Below the pieces are notes generated by a model that had not been told where the DNA came from, made no database searches, and saw only the letters and a program-made list of their open reading frames with translations. Below are positions 11,200 through 22,044 of a DNA stretch of 64,000 nucleotides, one piece after another (positions within the stretch are counted from its first letter, which is position 1; each line of letters begins with the position of its first letter). A program made the translations under genes and the position numbers. This DNA comes from Symsagittifera roscoffensis (lineage: Eukaryota > Xenacoelomorpha > Acoela > Convolutidae), in assembly GCF_963678635.1 (NCBI RefSeq), contig NC_087062.1:96031705-96095704 (forward strand), read 5' to 3'.

Positions 11200-12450
11200 C
11201 TGCGAGCTATCACCCAACATGTGAAGCTCATTTTGATCGACACTTTCTGAAAAATAGGAGCGGGGATTAGTCAGTTGCCCTAAGGGCAGGAGACCAGAGT
11301 GCCAATCGAGAAACTTGATTCAGATGTCTTCCGGTAATTCGACATACTAACTTTGGCTGCTGGTTTTCCAAATATCTTTAAGCAAAAGAAGACCCCTAAC
11401 TGTGTATGGAGCTACTAATGAAGTAGGGTCAAACACAGAAGAGACTAAACTCGAAACGATTCGTTGAGATATTTTTCTGGTCGAGAGGACGATCCACACC
11501 TCTGCTAACAACCAATGTGTCTTTCACATGGTCTTACTTAAGACCTAAGACGTGTGAGGATTGTTCGACACCGTTACATTTTTTTTGATAGGTGAAGACT
11601 GGTTTTCGCAATATTCGGGGCTCATTGCTAAAGTAATTTTATCAGCGTTACTGACAAAATTAGTCAAGTTACATCCTCCCAACTTAAGTAACGAAAACAA
11701 ATTACGGCTAATTTTAATTGCATGGGTAACGTTCTAGAACGAATCCAAGTAATCGTCCATGTAAATTTTTTCGTTGATTACTGTTGGGGCCTCAGGGTAT
11801 GTGGACATTTTATCAATAACTGATATTCTCAAAGCTTAATTGGACTCCTACCTGGAGAAACACACCCTCTATATCCGCGGAGACGGCGTACTTGTATTGA
11901 CGGAATCGCAAAAGTACAAACATTAAATATTGGAACAAGTCCGGACCCACCCATAAGGACTTTTTAAGGATGTGCCGTGAAACTTAGAAGCCACATGAAG
12001 AACTCGGTGCACCTTACCCGGCTTCTTCGTATTCAAAACGGGATGGCGCGGAAGATACCACACGCAATTGGAACGCTTATGTGCATCATGCGGTTCGACA
12101 GTTACAACATAGCTTTTCCTAGTTACTTGTCTAATTGTGTCTGCGTATCTTTCGTGCAGTTCAGGGTCTTTACTTAACCTTCCTCTATTGTTTTACATTG
12201 GGCGAGCAAAGAGTAATAAATGTTTGGCAGACTAACATTACTATCAATCCAAAGCACAGGCACAATGTATCTTTCGCCATTGTGAACGGTTTCAGAATTT
12301 AGGATGGATAAAGCATGTTTATCCGCGGCGGAACGGGCATGGACTTGTTTGAAAGCACTTCAAAATTTCAACACCTACCAGGTTTTTATCTGGTCAGTCA
12401 AAGAGGAATCTTCAACAGCACACTTGAAACACGAGGAAGTAGAACCAACG
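11200..12450 (-). pseudogene. BEL/Pao reverse transcriptase, frameshifted
   Basis: No long open frame remains, but RT motifs can be read in changing minus-strand frames. Near 11870-11935 is FRQYKYAVSADIEGVFLQV, containing the first catalytic aspartate. At 11752-11763 is the YMDD box within IYMDDYLDSF. Order and spacing fit a BEL/Pao RT placed between protease and RNase H. Several frameshifts and stops show that it is a fossil, even though both catalytic motifs are intact. Confidence 0.8.
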
Positions 12451-12905
12451 GACGGCGGCACTTAAGAACCAACCTATCGGTGGGCGAATGGAACATGGTG
12501 AGTTAATATCATCTCCCAAGATGAACTCAATGGGTGTAGCGGCGTGGTAGTAGTCTTGTCCAATGATAACTTCAACGTCCTCACAGGTATTGAGTGGGCT
12601 TAATAGGTGCTTGACGAATTCACAGGCTCCCCTTCTAAGCTGAGACGGTTAACGAGTGACCAAAACACCCGAAAATGTGTCGACGCACTATCAAAAAGAA
12701 CCACCGTGAGAAGACTTGTTACATCCGAGGACACACCAAGTGTTGCAATTGGCAACAACCCTTTAAGCGATTCAATATCATGCACATCACTTGTGCTCCT
12801 TGTGCACATCAAAAGTGTTTTTATTTTCCTTGGACTTCTGTAATCCAACGGTATTTGAGACATTAAAAAAATTTTTCTTCCGAGGAAACAGTTTTTCGGC
12901 TTCAT
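12440..12905 (-). pseudogene. BEL/Pao protease region (DUF1758-like)
   Basis: The frame at 12600-12905 carries VLFDSASTHFRV followed by SLVNRLSLEGEPVN. This is the aspartic protease of BEL/Pao elements, with DSA in place of the DSG more usual in the family. Just downstream on the minus strand (about 12440-12530) another frame reads IIGQDYYHA then PIEFILGDDINSPCS and IGWFLS, the end of the same domain. A frameshift lies between. It would have cut Gag-Pol. Confidence 0.75.
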
Positions 12906-13900
12906 GGAGCAAGAAATTATGCGTGCTATCGCACTTTGGCTTCGGAAGTTTTTAGTCCTACAACTTTGCCGAAAAGTATGATTGCCAGTGAGGCAAGCGA
13001 ATTAAAGTTTCTGTTCAGCTGCATATTTTACTCGCTGAGTAGCATTCTTTTCCTTGAAAACAGTACAATTCCACAATGCATGACTACCCTTACACAAAAC
13101 GCACGATGGAAACTTATACATAACCTGTGCTTTACTAGATACCTTGGTATTAACAGCCAATATACCGTGAGTTTTTGGCGTAACTGGTTTTTCAGTTATT
13201 TGCCTAAGAGAATAGGTGCACGTGGTCTCTCACGCCCCTCGAACTTTTTTCAGCCATTTAATAAAATCTAAGAGTGTTGAGCGCTGCCAATTATGCCTAA
13301 CAGTATGCATGGAAAATCATTCCTTGAGATTAGGCGGAAGTTTAGAAACAGCTTGGCTTAATGGGTTAACACTCTTTAGATCATCGTTGTACAAGGATTT
13401 GAAAACTCCTCCTGCAGAGGAAAAACTAATAAACCTTTCCGAATTGTACATCTTAACTGGTGAAAAAGTTCTCAGTTTATCAAGATGCGCATTAACAAAA
13501 GCGCGCGGTTGCAAAAACTTCTGTTGCAATGTGGCCAGCTTTGTTTTTGTTTTGCCTGTGACGAGTGTTTTCAATTTCGAATATCATCTGTGACAACAGC
13601 GAAACCAACGGTGGACTTAAACTGACCAAACAGTTCGTGCCATTTTTACGGTTTGCCGCCAAACTGGACTAACTTCCATTCAGAAATATGATCTTTGCGG
13701 CTATGCATTAATAATTCCGCCAATTCACTTGCGGAGAGAGTTCGATCCGATGAACAAATTGGTTCGGGTTAGCAGAAGACGGTGAGTAGTCTTCGTTGAC
13801 TGGCTGATAACCATATTAATTTTATTGACAAAATGCGGAACATGTTGAGGTTTAACTGGTGAAGTATTAAAATACCTAGCCCCACCACTAGCTTACGGGA
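12906..13900 (-). pseudogene. BEL/Pao gag (DUF1759-like) and zinc-knuckle remnants
   Basis: The best stretch is 13317-13574, where FSPVKMYNSERFISF and SQAVSKLPPNLKE match the DUF1759 region of BEL/Pao Gag. Below it, frames around 12910-13060 give KNATQRVKYAAEQKL and FACLTGNHTFRQ, the cysteine-rich stretch that precedes the protease. Above it, 13600-13700 gives an FGGKP and KWHELFGQF-like segment in a shifted frame. At least three frame changes are needed. The protein would form the particle core. Confidence 0.7.
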
Positions 13901-14072
13901 CGGCGATGTTACACGTTGAGACAACAGTTGTCTAATTGGAAAAAAGTTTTCAGCATTTCAACATTGAACAGGCGTGACGATTGGAGTTGTAGCGGCCAAT
14001 CAGCATAAGTTTGCATCACTTGTATAGTAATCGTTGATATTAGATGACACAGTTTGCGGTGCACAGGGAATT

Positions 14073-14333
14073 TTATGTTGCGTCTGGACTGGTGCTGAGT
14101 GGCAAGGAGGCGCCGAAAGGAAAACCTACCGGCGATGGCTTTACCCCAGAAAACGAGAAGTCACCGCCAGCAAATGGAGTAAGCAAAGAAACAAAACCAG
14201 GTTGTGCTGCTAACACTGGGACAGTTAATGATTCCGGTTGCCCGTTGGCAAGACTACCATTAGTTACGTTTGAATTCATGGTCTGTAAAGGAACGGCAGA
14301 CGGTGGTGGTAACACGTGGGCATTAGAATGCAC
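14073..14333 (-). pseudogene. BEL/Pao gag linker, Pro/Ser/Gly rich
   Basis: An 86-codon minus-strand frame rich in proline, serine, alanine and glycine, lying between the coiled-coil and DUF1759 parts of gag. Position and composition fit the disordered middle of a BEL Gag; there is no domain match of its own. The opposite strand also has a 98-codon frame, which I take as a shadow. Confidence 0.45.
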
Positions 14334-14670
14334 ATTTTAAACTGGGAATGAAACAGATGAAACAGAAAATTGCAATGGCAAAAAGCTTGCACCGCCAAAT
14401 TGAGGCATAGCTCGATGTTCTTGACTATAGATTCCAGGCTCACTTAAAGCTGTGTGCTCATTCTTGTGACCATTTTTTTGATAATTTCATGAACGAGGCT
14501 GGCGGAAGTCGTCGATTCTGACGAAAATGGTACAAGAGTAAAGGCCAGCAAACCTAGCGCACTAGCACTGCCATGTGGTGCCTGTGAACTAAGAGAGTCT
14601 ACTCAACCATTAGTTCGATCGGTTGCAACTTTTGAAATGGGCTGACTTACTCGTGTCAAATTATTTTCCT

Positions 14671-14904
14671 CTACCTTCTCGCTAACCTCAGATAAGTTAT
14701 CCTCCAAACAAACGATTTTTTTTCCATTTCAACTATTTGCTTTCTATGACTTTCAGCCGTTTGCTCTAGTTCCAGCTGACTTTGCTCAAACTTAAGACGA
14801 TTCTCTTGCTCTTTAAATTTTATAGATACTTGATACTCCCTTTCCAGCTCTTCGTGGCGTCGTTTCACCACAGCTAACTCATGCCGTTTCTCACTGGACG
14901 ACAT
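14671..14904 (-). pseudogene. BEL/Pao gag N-terminal coiled coil
   Basis: A 77-codon frame starting MSSSEKRHELAVVKRRHEEL and continuing with dense Glu, Lys, Gln, Leu heptads to about residue 62, a clear coiled coil. Coiled-coil segments of this kind occur in BEL/Pao Gag before DUF1759, and this one is in the right order and strand. The sequence loses frame after residue 65. Confidence 0.55.
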
Positions 14905-15726
14905 ATTGTGGACATTCGACGTAAGATGAGTGGAAGCAGCTTTATCAGATTTATGTATTCATGCTTTCTACTTTCTTTAGACCTATTAGAAACCTCAGAC
15001 CTGTTTTCAGATACTCCTGAATCTCTTATTTTGAACGTGATAATAACTCAGAACTAATTTCCTGTAAATACTCCTTGCACGCTGTAATTCCGGGGGCTGG
15101 GACTGACGGAGGTTCAAGGCTCAACTTGTAACTCTAAGCTTCATGCTTTAGTTCATCTTTCATTTTGGTTACTTTTGCAAGCCAAAGCTCTTGCTGAGCA
15201 ATATTTTTTCAGGGTTTTGCAGTTTTCCCGCTAACCTAAGTAGCTGCTAATTTACTTCAACAGCTTTTTCCAAAGCATTTTTACAATTGTAAACAGCATT
15301 ATCAGTTTATTGCTCTGCGACTATTATTCTCAATGCACTCGAGTGTTAATAGCTTTTAAGCAGCTCATTGTCTTGATTTCCACGAGCTTGAAATAACTTG
15401 CGTATCTCCTCTTAGATGTTTTTGTCCAGGTTTTCACAAATTGACACTATTTTATGGATGCTCACCATATAGGAAACAATTAATAAAATGAGATGCTGTA
15501 TTAATACGTAATTAAATCGACCTTAAAACATCAACATTAGTTTACAAAATGGGTTAAAAAAACGCCTCAAAGCCTCGACTTGCAGCCTATTTTGTATAGC
15601 TTTTTGAGCTTTAACTGTTAAGCGGTTATATTTCCTACGCGTTTTATGGATGTTAAGATTGGCGCTATAACGCTTTAGAAGGATGAGAGTCCTTAACTCA
15701 AGGGAAGGAGGCCGCTGAAGCTTTTT

Positions 15727-16005
15727 TTACTTCTCAATTAGTAATTTATTCTTGGCCTTAAGCTTTGAGATAAAGTCTTTGACGACGTTCAGAACGAGAA
15801 AACCTGTTGAAACTAAACTTTCTTCTGTATCCTCAATTCCGTTGCGTCTAAAGTATACCATCGCACAAATATTTGTCTTATGCCTTGATAACAAACTTAC
15901 AAGTGGCTCACTAATCAACTTGCGGTTGATATTGCTGCGGTACCTACTAACTACTGAGTTATAAATGGCGTCGTGCCACATTACAAGGTCTTTGCCGTGA
16001 GACAA
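15727..16005 (-). other. 92-codon open frame, unrecognised
   Basis: A minus-strand frame starting MSHGKDLVMWHDA and ending NKLLIEK. Its first 20 or so codons lie inside the leader tandem repeat, the rest outside. No domain, signal or membrane segment is evident. It lies in the BEL leader between the primer-binding site and gag, so it may be a chance frame or an extra 5' piece of the element. Confidence 0.2.
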
Positions 16006-18306
16006 GTTGTGATGAAGGTTTTACTGTATTGTCCTCTGAGAGTCCCTAGAGTTAAAGTTCAAACTTAAACCTGGTTTCATAAAGCAAGTATCTTTGACGC
16101 ACTTCTGCGACGGAGTGGGAAGTTTGCGAAGCGCTTGATCCAGGGAAGTAGCTCCTAGATTGAATACCATACACTTAAGGCACCTATGTCAATGCGACGG
16201 CTACGTTACGCTTAAGTACCAGTGGGGTTGAAAAAGTAAATAGGTCGAATGAACTCCAATAACACACCCGGAGTAAACCTAAGGATGAAAAAAAAATCAA
16301 ATTAACCCACGTAGTATCACCGTACCTGACAACTTAATATTACTATTACGCAACGAAGTCAATAACCGGACGGGCAGAAACGGCTTTGATACATTTAAAG
16401 CCAACTAGCTTTCAGTTTTAACAAAGGTGGGTGAGAGATCAGCCAAATTGGTTTTATTAACGGGGAAAAAACCTCAGAATGGAAAAAGTTCAACTAAATT
16501 TGCCTGATATTTCACTACCAGACCACTTAACATGAAAATTGGTTTCCTCCCACAGCACAGTATCGCAAAAATCTGGGGACGTTTTAAGAATTTTTTTTGA
16601 CAGTTTTCTACTTTTTTCACAAAATTTATTCGGAATTTTTTGATCAGAGGTTTCGAATCATAAGCCAATCCAAAAAAACTAGTAGGTAACTCTTGTCTTT
16701 GATCCAATTTCACGGATTAGTTTTCCGTTCAAATATGTCCAAACGTTTTTGGTATCAAGAAAAAAAGTCAATTAATTAATTTGAGTACCGATTGTAAGTT
16801 ATTTCACAGAACTGCCAAAAATTTTGTGTATTGAGAAAAAAACCGGGTGCTAGCTTGCGAAAAACATTTCAACATACAGGAAATCGTACCAAAACTCATG
16901 GCACAAAAAGAAATTTTTAACACTAGTCGAGTCTTATAAATTTGGAGATTGGGCGGTCAGCGGTTTCAGGTGTCAAAAGAACTGTCAGTTGCAGATCAAT
17001 TGTGCAGCAATCCTTTATCTAACTCCCACAAAAGGACTGTTGTTAACCTGACACTTGACAGCTTTGATCTTGGAAAGGGTTTTCTTCGATACCTGAACAG
17101 ACCTCTACCTCTCGATACCTGAACAGACCTCTACCTCTCGATACCTCGATACCTACTTACTACTGAGTTATGAATGGCGTCGTGCCACATTACAAGGTCG
17201 TTGCCGTGAGACTAGTTGTGATGAAAGTGTTACTGTATTGATCTCTGAGAATCCCTAGAGTTAAAGTTCAACCTAAACCTGGTTTGATAAACTTTGACGC
17301 GCTTCTGCGACGGAGCGGGAACTTGCGAAGCGCTTGATCCAAGGAAGTAGCTCCTTGATTGAATACCATACACTTAAGGGACCTATGTCAATGCGACGGC
17401 TACGTTAAGCTTAAGTACCAGTGGGGTTGGAAAAGTAAGTAGGTCGGTTGAACTCCAGCAACACACCCGGAGTAAACCTGCGGATGAAAAAAAAGCAAAT
17501 TAAACCACTTAGTGTCACCGTACCTGACAACTTAATATTACTACCACGCAACGAAGTCAATAACCGGACGGGCAAAAACGGCTTTGATACATTTAAAGCC
17601 AACTAGTTTTCAGTTTTAACAAAGGTGGGTGAGAGACCAGCCAAATTGGTTCTATTCACGGGGAAGAAACCTGAGGATGAAAAAACTCAATTAAATTTGC
17701 CTGATACTTCACTACCAGAGCACTTAACATGAAAATTGGTTTCCTCCCACAGCACAGTATCGCAAAAATTTGGGGACGATTTAAGAATTTTTTTGACAGT
17801 TTTCTACTTTTTTCACAAACTTTTTCGGAAATTTTTGATCAGAGGGTTCGAATCATAAGCCAATCCAAAAAACTAGTATGGTAACTCTTGTCTTTGTTCC
17901 AATTTCACGGATAAGTTTTCCGTTCAAATACGCCCAAACGTTTTTGGTATCGAGAAAAAAAGTCAATTTAATAATTTTAGTACCGATTGTAAGATATTTC
18001 ACGGAACTGCCAAAAATTTTGAGTATTGAGAAAAAAACCGGGTGCTAGCTTGCGGAAAATTTCAACATACAGGAAATCGTACAAAAACTCATGGCACAAA
18101 AAGAAAAATTTAACACTAGTCAAGTCTTACAAATTTGGAGATTGGGCGGTCAGCGGTTTCAGGTGTCAAAAGAACTGTCAGTCGCAGATCAGTCTGTTGT
18201 TGACCTGACACTTGACAGCCTTGATCTTGGAAAGGGTTTTCTTCAATACCCGAAAAGACCTCTACCTCTCGATACCTGAACAGACCTCTACCTCTCGATA
18301 CCTGAA
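15941..18306. repeat. Tandem duplication of 1.2 kb in the BEL leader
   Basis: Two direct copies, about 15941-17150 and 17151-18306, starting at ACTGAGTTATAAATGGCGTC and ACTGAGTTATGAATGGCGTC. They differ by scattered substitutions and small indels; the first has about 35 extra bases near 17000-17037. Both end in the short repeat CTCTACCTCTCGATACCTGA. The copies are collinear throughout, so this is a true direct duplication. Confidence 0.85.
17086..17150. repeat. Short tandem repeat, 26-28 bp period
   Basis: CTCGATACCTGAACAGACCT and CTACCTCTCGATACCT are repeated two to three times. The same array is at about 18243-18305, at the end of the second 1.2 kb copy. It probably mediated the larger duplication. 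Confidence 0.7.
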
Positions 18307-18310
18307 AATG
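18243..18310. repeat. Short tandem repeat, second copy
   Basis: Repeats of CTACCTCTCGATACCTGAA at the end of the second 1.2 kb duplicate; see 17086-17150. Confidence 0.7.
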
Positions 18311-18666
18311 CCTCAGTTGGATTTTTCGGCTAGTTGCACTTTTCCGGCCCACTGCACTCTGACGACTTGCAAAGGCTTCTGGCCAATGGCGCTCGACACC
18401 TCACTAGCTGGAGGGAGAAGCATGCCTGGTAGTTGCAACTTGAGTTCTTTGCCCTTGCAATAAATTGGCGGAACCTACTCCACCAATGTTAATATTCTAG
18501 TTGAGACGTTGTAACCTCTACTTCGTTTTCACTGTTCACTTTTGGTGAGTGTTCACAACTAAATCCGGCCGAAATCCGAAATCCGGTTTGCAGAAGTCGG
18601 GCTTGCAGTGGGTAAATCGGCAGGGAGACCCAATATTCCTTGTGTCCTGAGTTCCTTGTGTTACAG

Positions 18667-18684
18667 GTCCCTCGTAGGGCGCCA
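18667..18684 (-). promoter_or_regulatory. Primer-binding site of the BEL element
   Basis: On the minus strand, two bases after the LTR end, is TGGCGCCCTACGAGGGAC. A TGG start immediately downstream of the 5' LTR is the expected form of a tRNA primer-binding site, where reverse transcription starts. The GGCGCC core resembles lysine tRNA primer sites of other retroelements; I have not matched it to a tRNA. Confidence 0.7.
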
Positions 18685-18686
18685 AA

Positions 18687-19097
18687 TGTGCGCGCTCAAT
18701 ATCCGTAAGAAAAATTTGTAGTCGAGCAATCAATAATAAATTCCTTTTATCGGCAATACAAAATTCGCCGACATTTTTGATAATTTTCAACCAAATATAA
18801 CATCATATAACACCAATATTCTGCCCCAAAAGTGGTACAAATGGCGCAAGTAATAATGTCTTTGAGACAAATTGCAATTTTGACGGTCAGCCTTAATAAA
18901 AAAACTGTAAAAATAAGATGTAACCCCCATTTTATGTATATTATTAAATGGGCAGGTGGGGGAATCGAACCTACGCCGGAATAGTCTACCGGTATACTCA
19001 ACTTGGATTGGTCTAGACAACCCGGCCAACTGTGCTTAGTTGAAATTATTTTACTGTTTCATGTATTTGTACTCTAGCTTACATTTGCCTAGCAACA
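18687..19097 (-). repeat. 5' LTR of the BEL/Pao element
   Basis: 411 bp, TG...CA ends on the minus strand: it starts TGTTGCTAGGCAAATG and ends TGAGCGCGCACA, with the primer-binding site two bases beyond. Homologous to the LTRs at 9147-9576 and in the array. It contains a tRNA-Leu-like stretch at 18949-19035. Immediately upstream (higher coordinates) is not host DNA but another DUF5641 pol end, so this LTR is also the 3' LTR of a second, truncated BEL copy. Confidence 0.8.
18949..19035 (-). repeat. tRNA-Leu-like sequence in BEL 5' LTR, copy 6
   Basis: The best preserved copy: A box TTGGCCGGGTTGTCTAGACC, variable arm with CCGG stems, B box GGTTCGATTCC and a 3' end CACCTGCCCA. The 57 nt between box starts fit a class II tRNA (Leu or Ser). 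The 5' acceptor strand does not pair with the 3' strand. Confidence 0.55.
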
Positions 19098-19197
19098 TCC
19101 TCCGCCACTGAAGAAGAAAACACGGAGCAAGCTCAACGGTCGGCCGAGTGAGATCACGCGTTGAGATCTTAACAAGGGCGGATGGTGCGGAACCGTC

Positions 19198-19443
19198 CTA
19201 TCCATAATGTAGCTTAACGATTCGGGCGAGAGGGTGGTACCCACGCGGACTATCGGGCTCAATCACCCATACCAGATCGCACGTCTTAAGCGTGAATTCA
19301 GACTGAGTGTTCCACTTGACACGCTTGTTCAGTGAAGGAACATACTCGCGAAGCCAATGAGACCAAATAGCGTTAGCGTACGACTGCGCTCGCACGTACC
19401 TTTTCTTGTGCTCGACGTGTTTTTTATCTATAACGGAATCCAT
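19198..19443 (-). pseudogene. BEL/Pao pol C-terminal fragment (DUF5641) upstream of the 5' LTR
   Basis: An 81-codon frame: about 70 codons of DUF5641 (RYVRAQSYANAIWSHWLREY, DLVWVIEPDSPRG, PLARIVKL) fused at about 19420 to unrelated sequence that supplies an ATG. It belongs to a second BEL copy that shares the LTR at 18687-19097, or to a lost unit of the same array. Truncated and not functional. Confidence 0.75.
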
Positions 19444-19449
19444 GCTGAA

Positions 19450-20550
19450 CGAAAAATCAGCCAGGATTTTTTCACAAACCTAATTTTGAAATTAATAGTT
19501 TTTTATGACATGAGATATACTTAAGGTTGTCAACAAAAATCAGTCCACGATTTTGACAAGTTTAGTTTTTGGCTAATTTTTTTTTCAAATACAAAATATC
19601 AAAGTTTTAACTCATAGTTTTGATTGAACTATGAAATTTTGTCTCATATAATTACTACTCAACTGCGAGCATCTGCGAGATTTCTTCCCTTTAAGCGATG
19701 GAGTACTTTTCATTTTAAAATTTTCTTGGTTTTTGTGTTTTGACAAAATGCAAAAGCTGGAAAAACAAAAAAAATATTGATTTATGGAAAAATGATTTTT
19801 TTTATGTAAATTTCATATGAAAATGCTTGAAAAATAGTTTAATTTTAGAACTTTGTACGTAATGAATTATTCAAAATTGTATGAGAAGTCTTTTCCGCAT
19901 TCGAAAACATCATTGATGTCATCATATTTCTCTGTTTTTTAAAGTCACTAATCATAGTAGTAATGCGTCACTTTTAAAGCGTCGCATCGTGTAAGCGATA
20001 CTTTGCAATGTCATGATAGTGTTTCAGGTCGAGTCAATTGACCTCTAGCATCAAGTCTTCTACCACAGTCTGGCCAATTTTGGCTGCAATAGTGGTAAAA
20101 AGTGCCAAGTGAAAATTCTAGACTTAAAAGGACGACATTGAGTTGCAACTCAAGGTCATCCATTTAGGTCTAGAATTTTCACTTGGCACTTTTTACCATT
20201 ATTGCAGCCAAAATCGATCAGACAGTGGTAAGAACTGAAGCTTGAGGTCAGTTGACTCGACCTCACACACTATCATGCTAACACGATGGGATATTCTGAA
20301 AGTAACGCATTACTACTATGCTTAGTGCCTTCAAAAAATAGATGCAATATGATGTCATCAATGATGTTTTCGTATGCGGAAAAAACTTTTCATACAATTT
20401 CATACAATTCAATAAGTACAAAGTATTAAAATAAAACTCTTCGTTAACAAAATAACTCAGTCTAGAATGTGGGAAGATAATGCAACTGGACTATCCTTAG
20501 AGAATAATTTTAAGACCTACTAGTAACTTTTTAGTTGAACCACAATTATT
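19450..20550. other. Intergenic with a large foldback palindrome
   Basis: No gene or exon seen. The main content is the inverted repeat centred at 20145, described separately; the rest is AT-rich with no recognised element. Confidence 0.6.
19835..20450. mobile_element. Foldback (long-TIR) MITE, about 600 bp
   Basis: Two arms of about 300 bp fold on each other around GAGTTGCAACTC at 20140-20151. Matching landmarks are the left CATCATTGATGTCATCATAT near 19908 and the right ATATGATGTCATCAATGATG near 20345, plus the central AGAATTTTCACTTGGCA on both sides. Arms look about 85% alike, with small indels. No coding capacity. Terminal bases and target duplication are unclear. Confidence 0.8.
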
Positions 20551-20554
20551 ATTT

Positions 20555-21034
20555 GTTTTTCCGACTTTGGAAGAAAGTAAGGAATATTTGAGCTCAGGGT
20601 GATTTTTTATTCAGACCAATTTTCAAAAAAATTTCACTTTCGGGATATCGATCCCTTGTTTTTCACGTTTTCCGAAGGGTCGTACTCACCACTATACTAA
20701 CATGACCGTACCTATGATAAAACCTGAAAATACTTATGAAATGAGTCTTACTAAACTGCTTTTTTTGCTTTGTGAAAGTTTAAAGCGCATTGCTACGCGT
20801 GGTTATTTATCCCGCAACAATTCAAAGTCATTCCAAATTGAATGGAGGTATGCTAGCTTGTCCTACCATTAGTTCCAAAATTTGATATGATCCAAGATCT
20901 ACTTAAAACTGGATGTTATCAGCCTAAAATTTATAGTTTGTCAATACTTCAGTAACCAAAAGCTATTCAAGACCGATTCATGGGCAATCGGAACATTCAG
21001 AGAGCTCAAATGCCCTGAGACGAACAGTTTTGTT
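20555..21034 (+). repeat. Dispersed repeat family F, copy 1 (degraded)
   Basis: Starts TTTCCGACTTTGGAAGAAAGT and ends ATCGGAACATTCAGAG then CGAACAGTTTTGTT, the two ends shared with copies at 23345, 23870, 39746 and 40251. The middle differs and includes a tRNA-like stretch. Confidence 0.55.
20636..20707 (-). repeat. tRNA-Asp/Glu-like sequence
   Basis: On the minus strand the D-arm region TTAGTATAGTGGTGAGTA matches the tRNA-Asp/Glu form closely, and a B-box-like GGATCGATATCC follows at tRNA spacing. The anticodon and acceptor stems are degraded. A tRNA pseudogene or SINE piece. Confidence 0.35.
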
Positions 21035-21317
21035 GCTAGTATATTGTAATCATTTTCGGCACAATAGATAATGCATTTTGTCTAAAATTAATAACAAACT
21101 ATTTCGTTTACATAGGATATCAAAATTCTAGATAAATTCCCTTTGGTAGAACGAGACAAGCGAATGAAGACTTCTAATGGTTCAACAAGGTGGCCTGAAT
21201 TAAATAACGGCATACAAGTTTTTCTTTTGTGATCTAAATGCTGCTATGAGTCCTCCATTCCTGCCACCTGGGTGAATTAACGAATGGTTCCCTTCTCGTT
21301 TCGAGGTTGTGAACAAA

Positions 21318-21640
21318 TATTGGTATTTTCAGACCGCCGCGACCAAAATTTGGTATTTACAGACCTTGTGGACCGAGGTTCCTTTCTCGGGTCGAGGGTA
21401 TGGTTTTATAATCAATGGTTTCTATAAATTTTGGTATTTCAGACCGAAGCGACAAAATTTTGTTACTTCAGACCAAAGCGACCAAAATTTGGTATTTACA
21501 GACTTTGCGGACCAAAGCAATGGAGGTCTGGAAGGAGGACCAAAGAACTAATTTTTTGACCGCCGCGACTAATTTTTCGACCGCCGCTACTAATTTTTTT
21601 GACCATCGCGACCGAGATTCGGTATTTTCAGAGTTTCTCA
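21318..21640 (+). repeat. Minisatellite, about 30 bp degenerate unit
   Basis: Around eight imperfect units built on GACCGCCGCGACCAAAATTT and TTGGTATTTACAGACC, with GC-rich and AT-rich halves alternating. Units drift (CCGAAGCGAC, CCAAAGCGAC, CCATCGCGACC). Open frames here are a by-product of the repeat. Confidence 0.7.
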
Positions 21641-21849
21641 GATACTTCAAACCCTGTCCAAACTATAACTTTTCGGTCGCGGAATTAACACTTCAGCGAC
21701 CTCAAAGTCGAAAAATTAGTCGCGGACCTCGACCCGGGTTTTCATAAGAGGTTTCCTTCTATGGAGAAAATTGGCGAGCTCAAAAAGCTTCTGGTAAATC
21801 TAGTGAGCTCTCAGAGATACTTCAGTCGTGATTCAGTTTCCCTTTAGGG

Positions 21850-21930
21850 GCATACATACAGACACACGTAGGGGCACACATACAGAAATACATAGGGGCG
21901 CACATACAAAAAAAAAACAAAAAAATTGAA
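21850..21930. repeat. Short repeat GGGGCACACATACAGA
   Basis: Three near-copies of a 27 bp unit containing GGGGC followed by ACATACA, then a poly-A tract. Confidence 0.55.
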
Positions 21931-22044
21931 AATAAAAAATGTGAAAAAAACGTTTCATGTAAAAATAAATGAAAGAGAACTTATTCCGAATTCAGTTACT
22001 AACATTGGTAACAGTTATTCTGAAAGTTAATGTAAGAATTGCTC

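Noticed and set aside
12600-13593. Plus-strand open frames of 60-125 codons
   Set aside because: They are shadows opposite the recognisable minus-strand BEL gag and protease.
18949-19035. Functional tRNA-Leu gene
   Set aside because: Acceptor and T stems do not pair and the copies lie inside LTRs.
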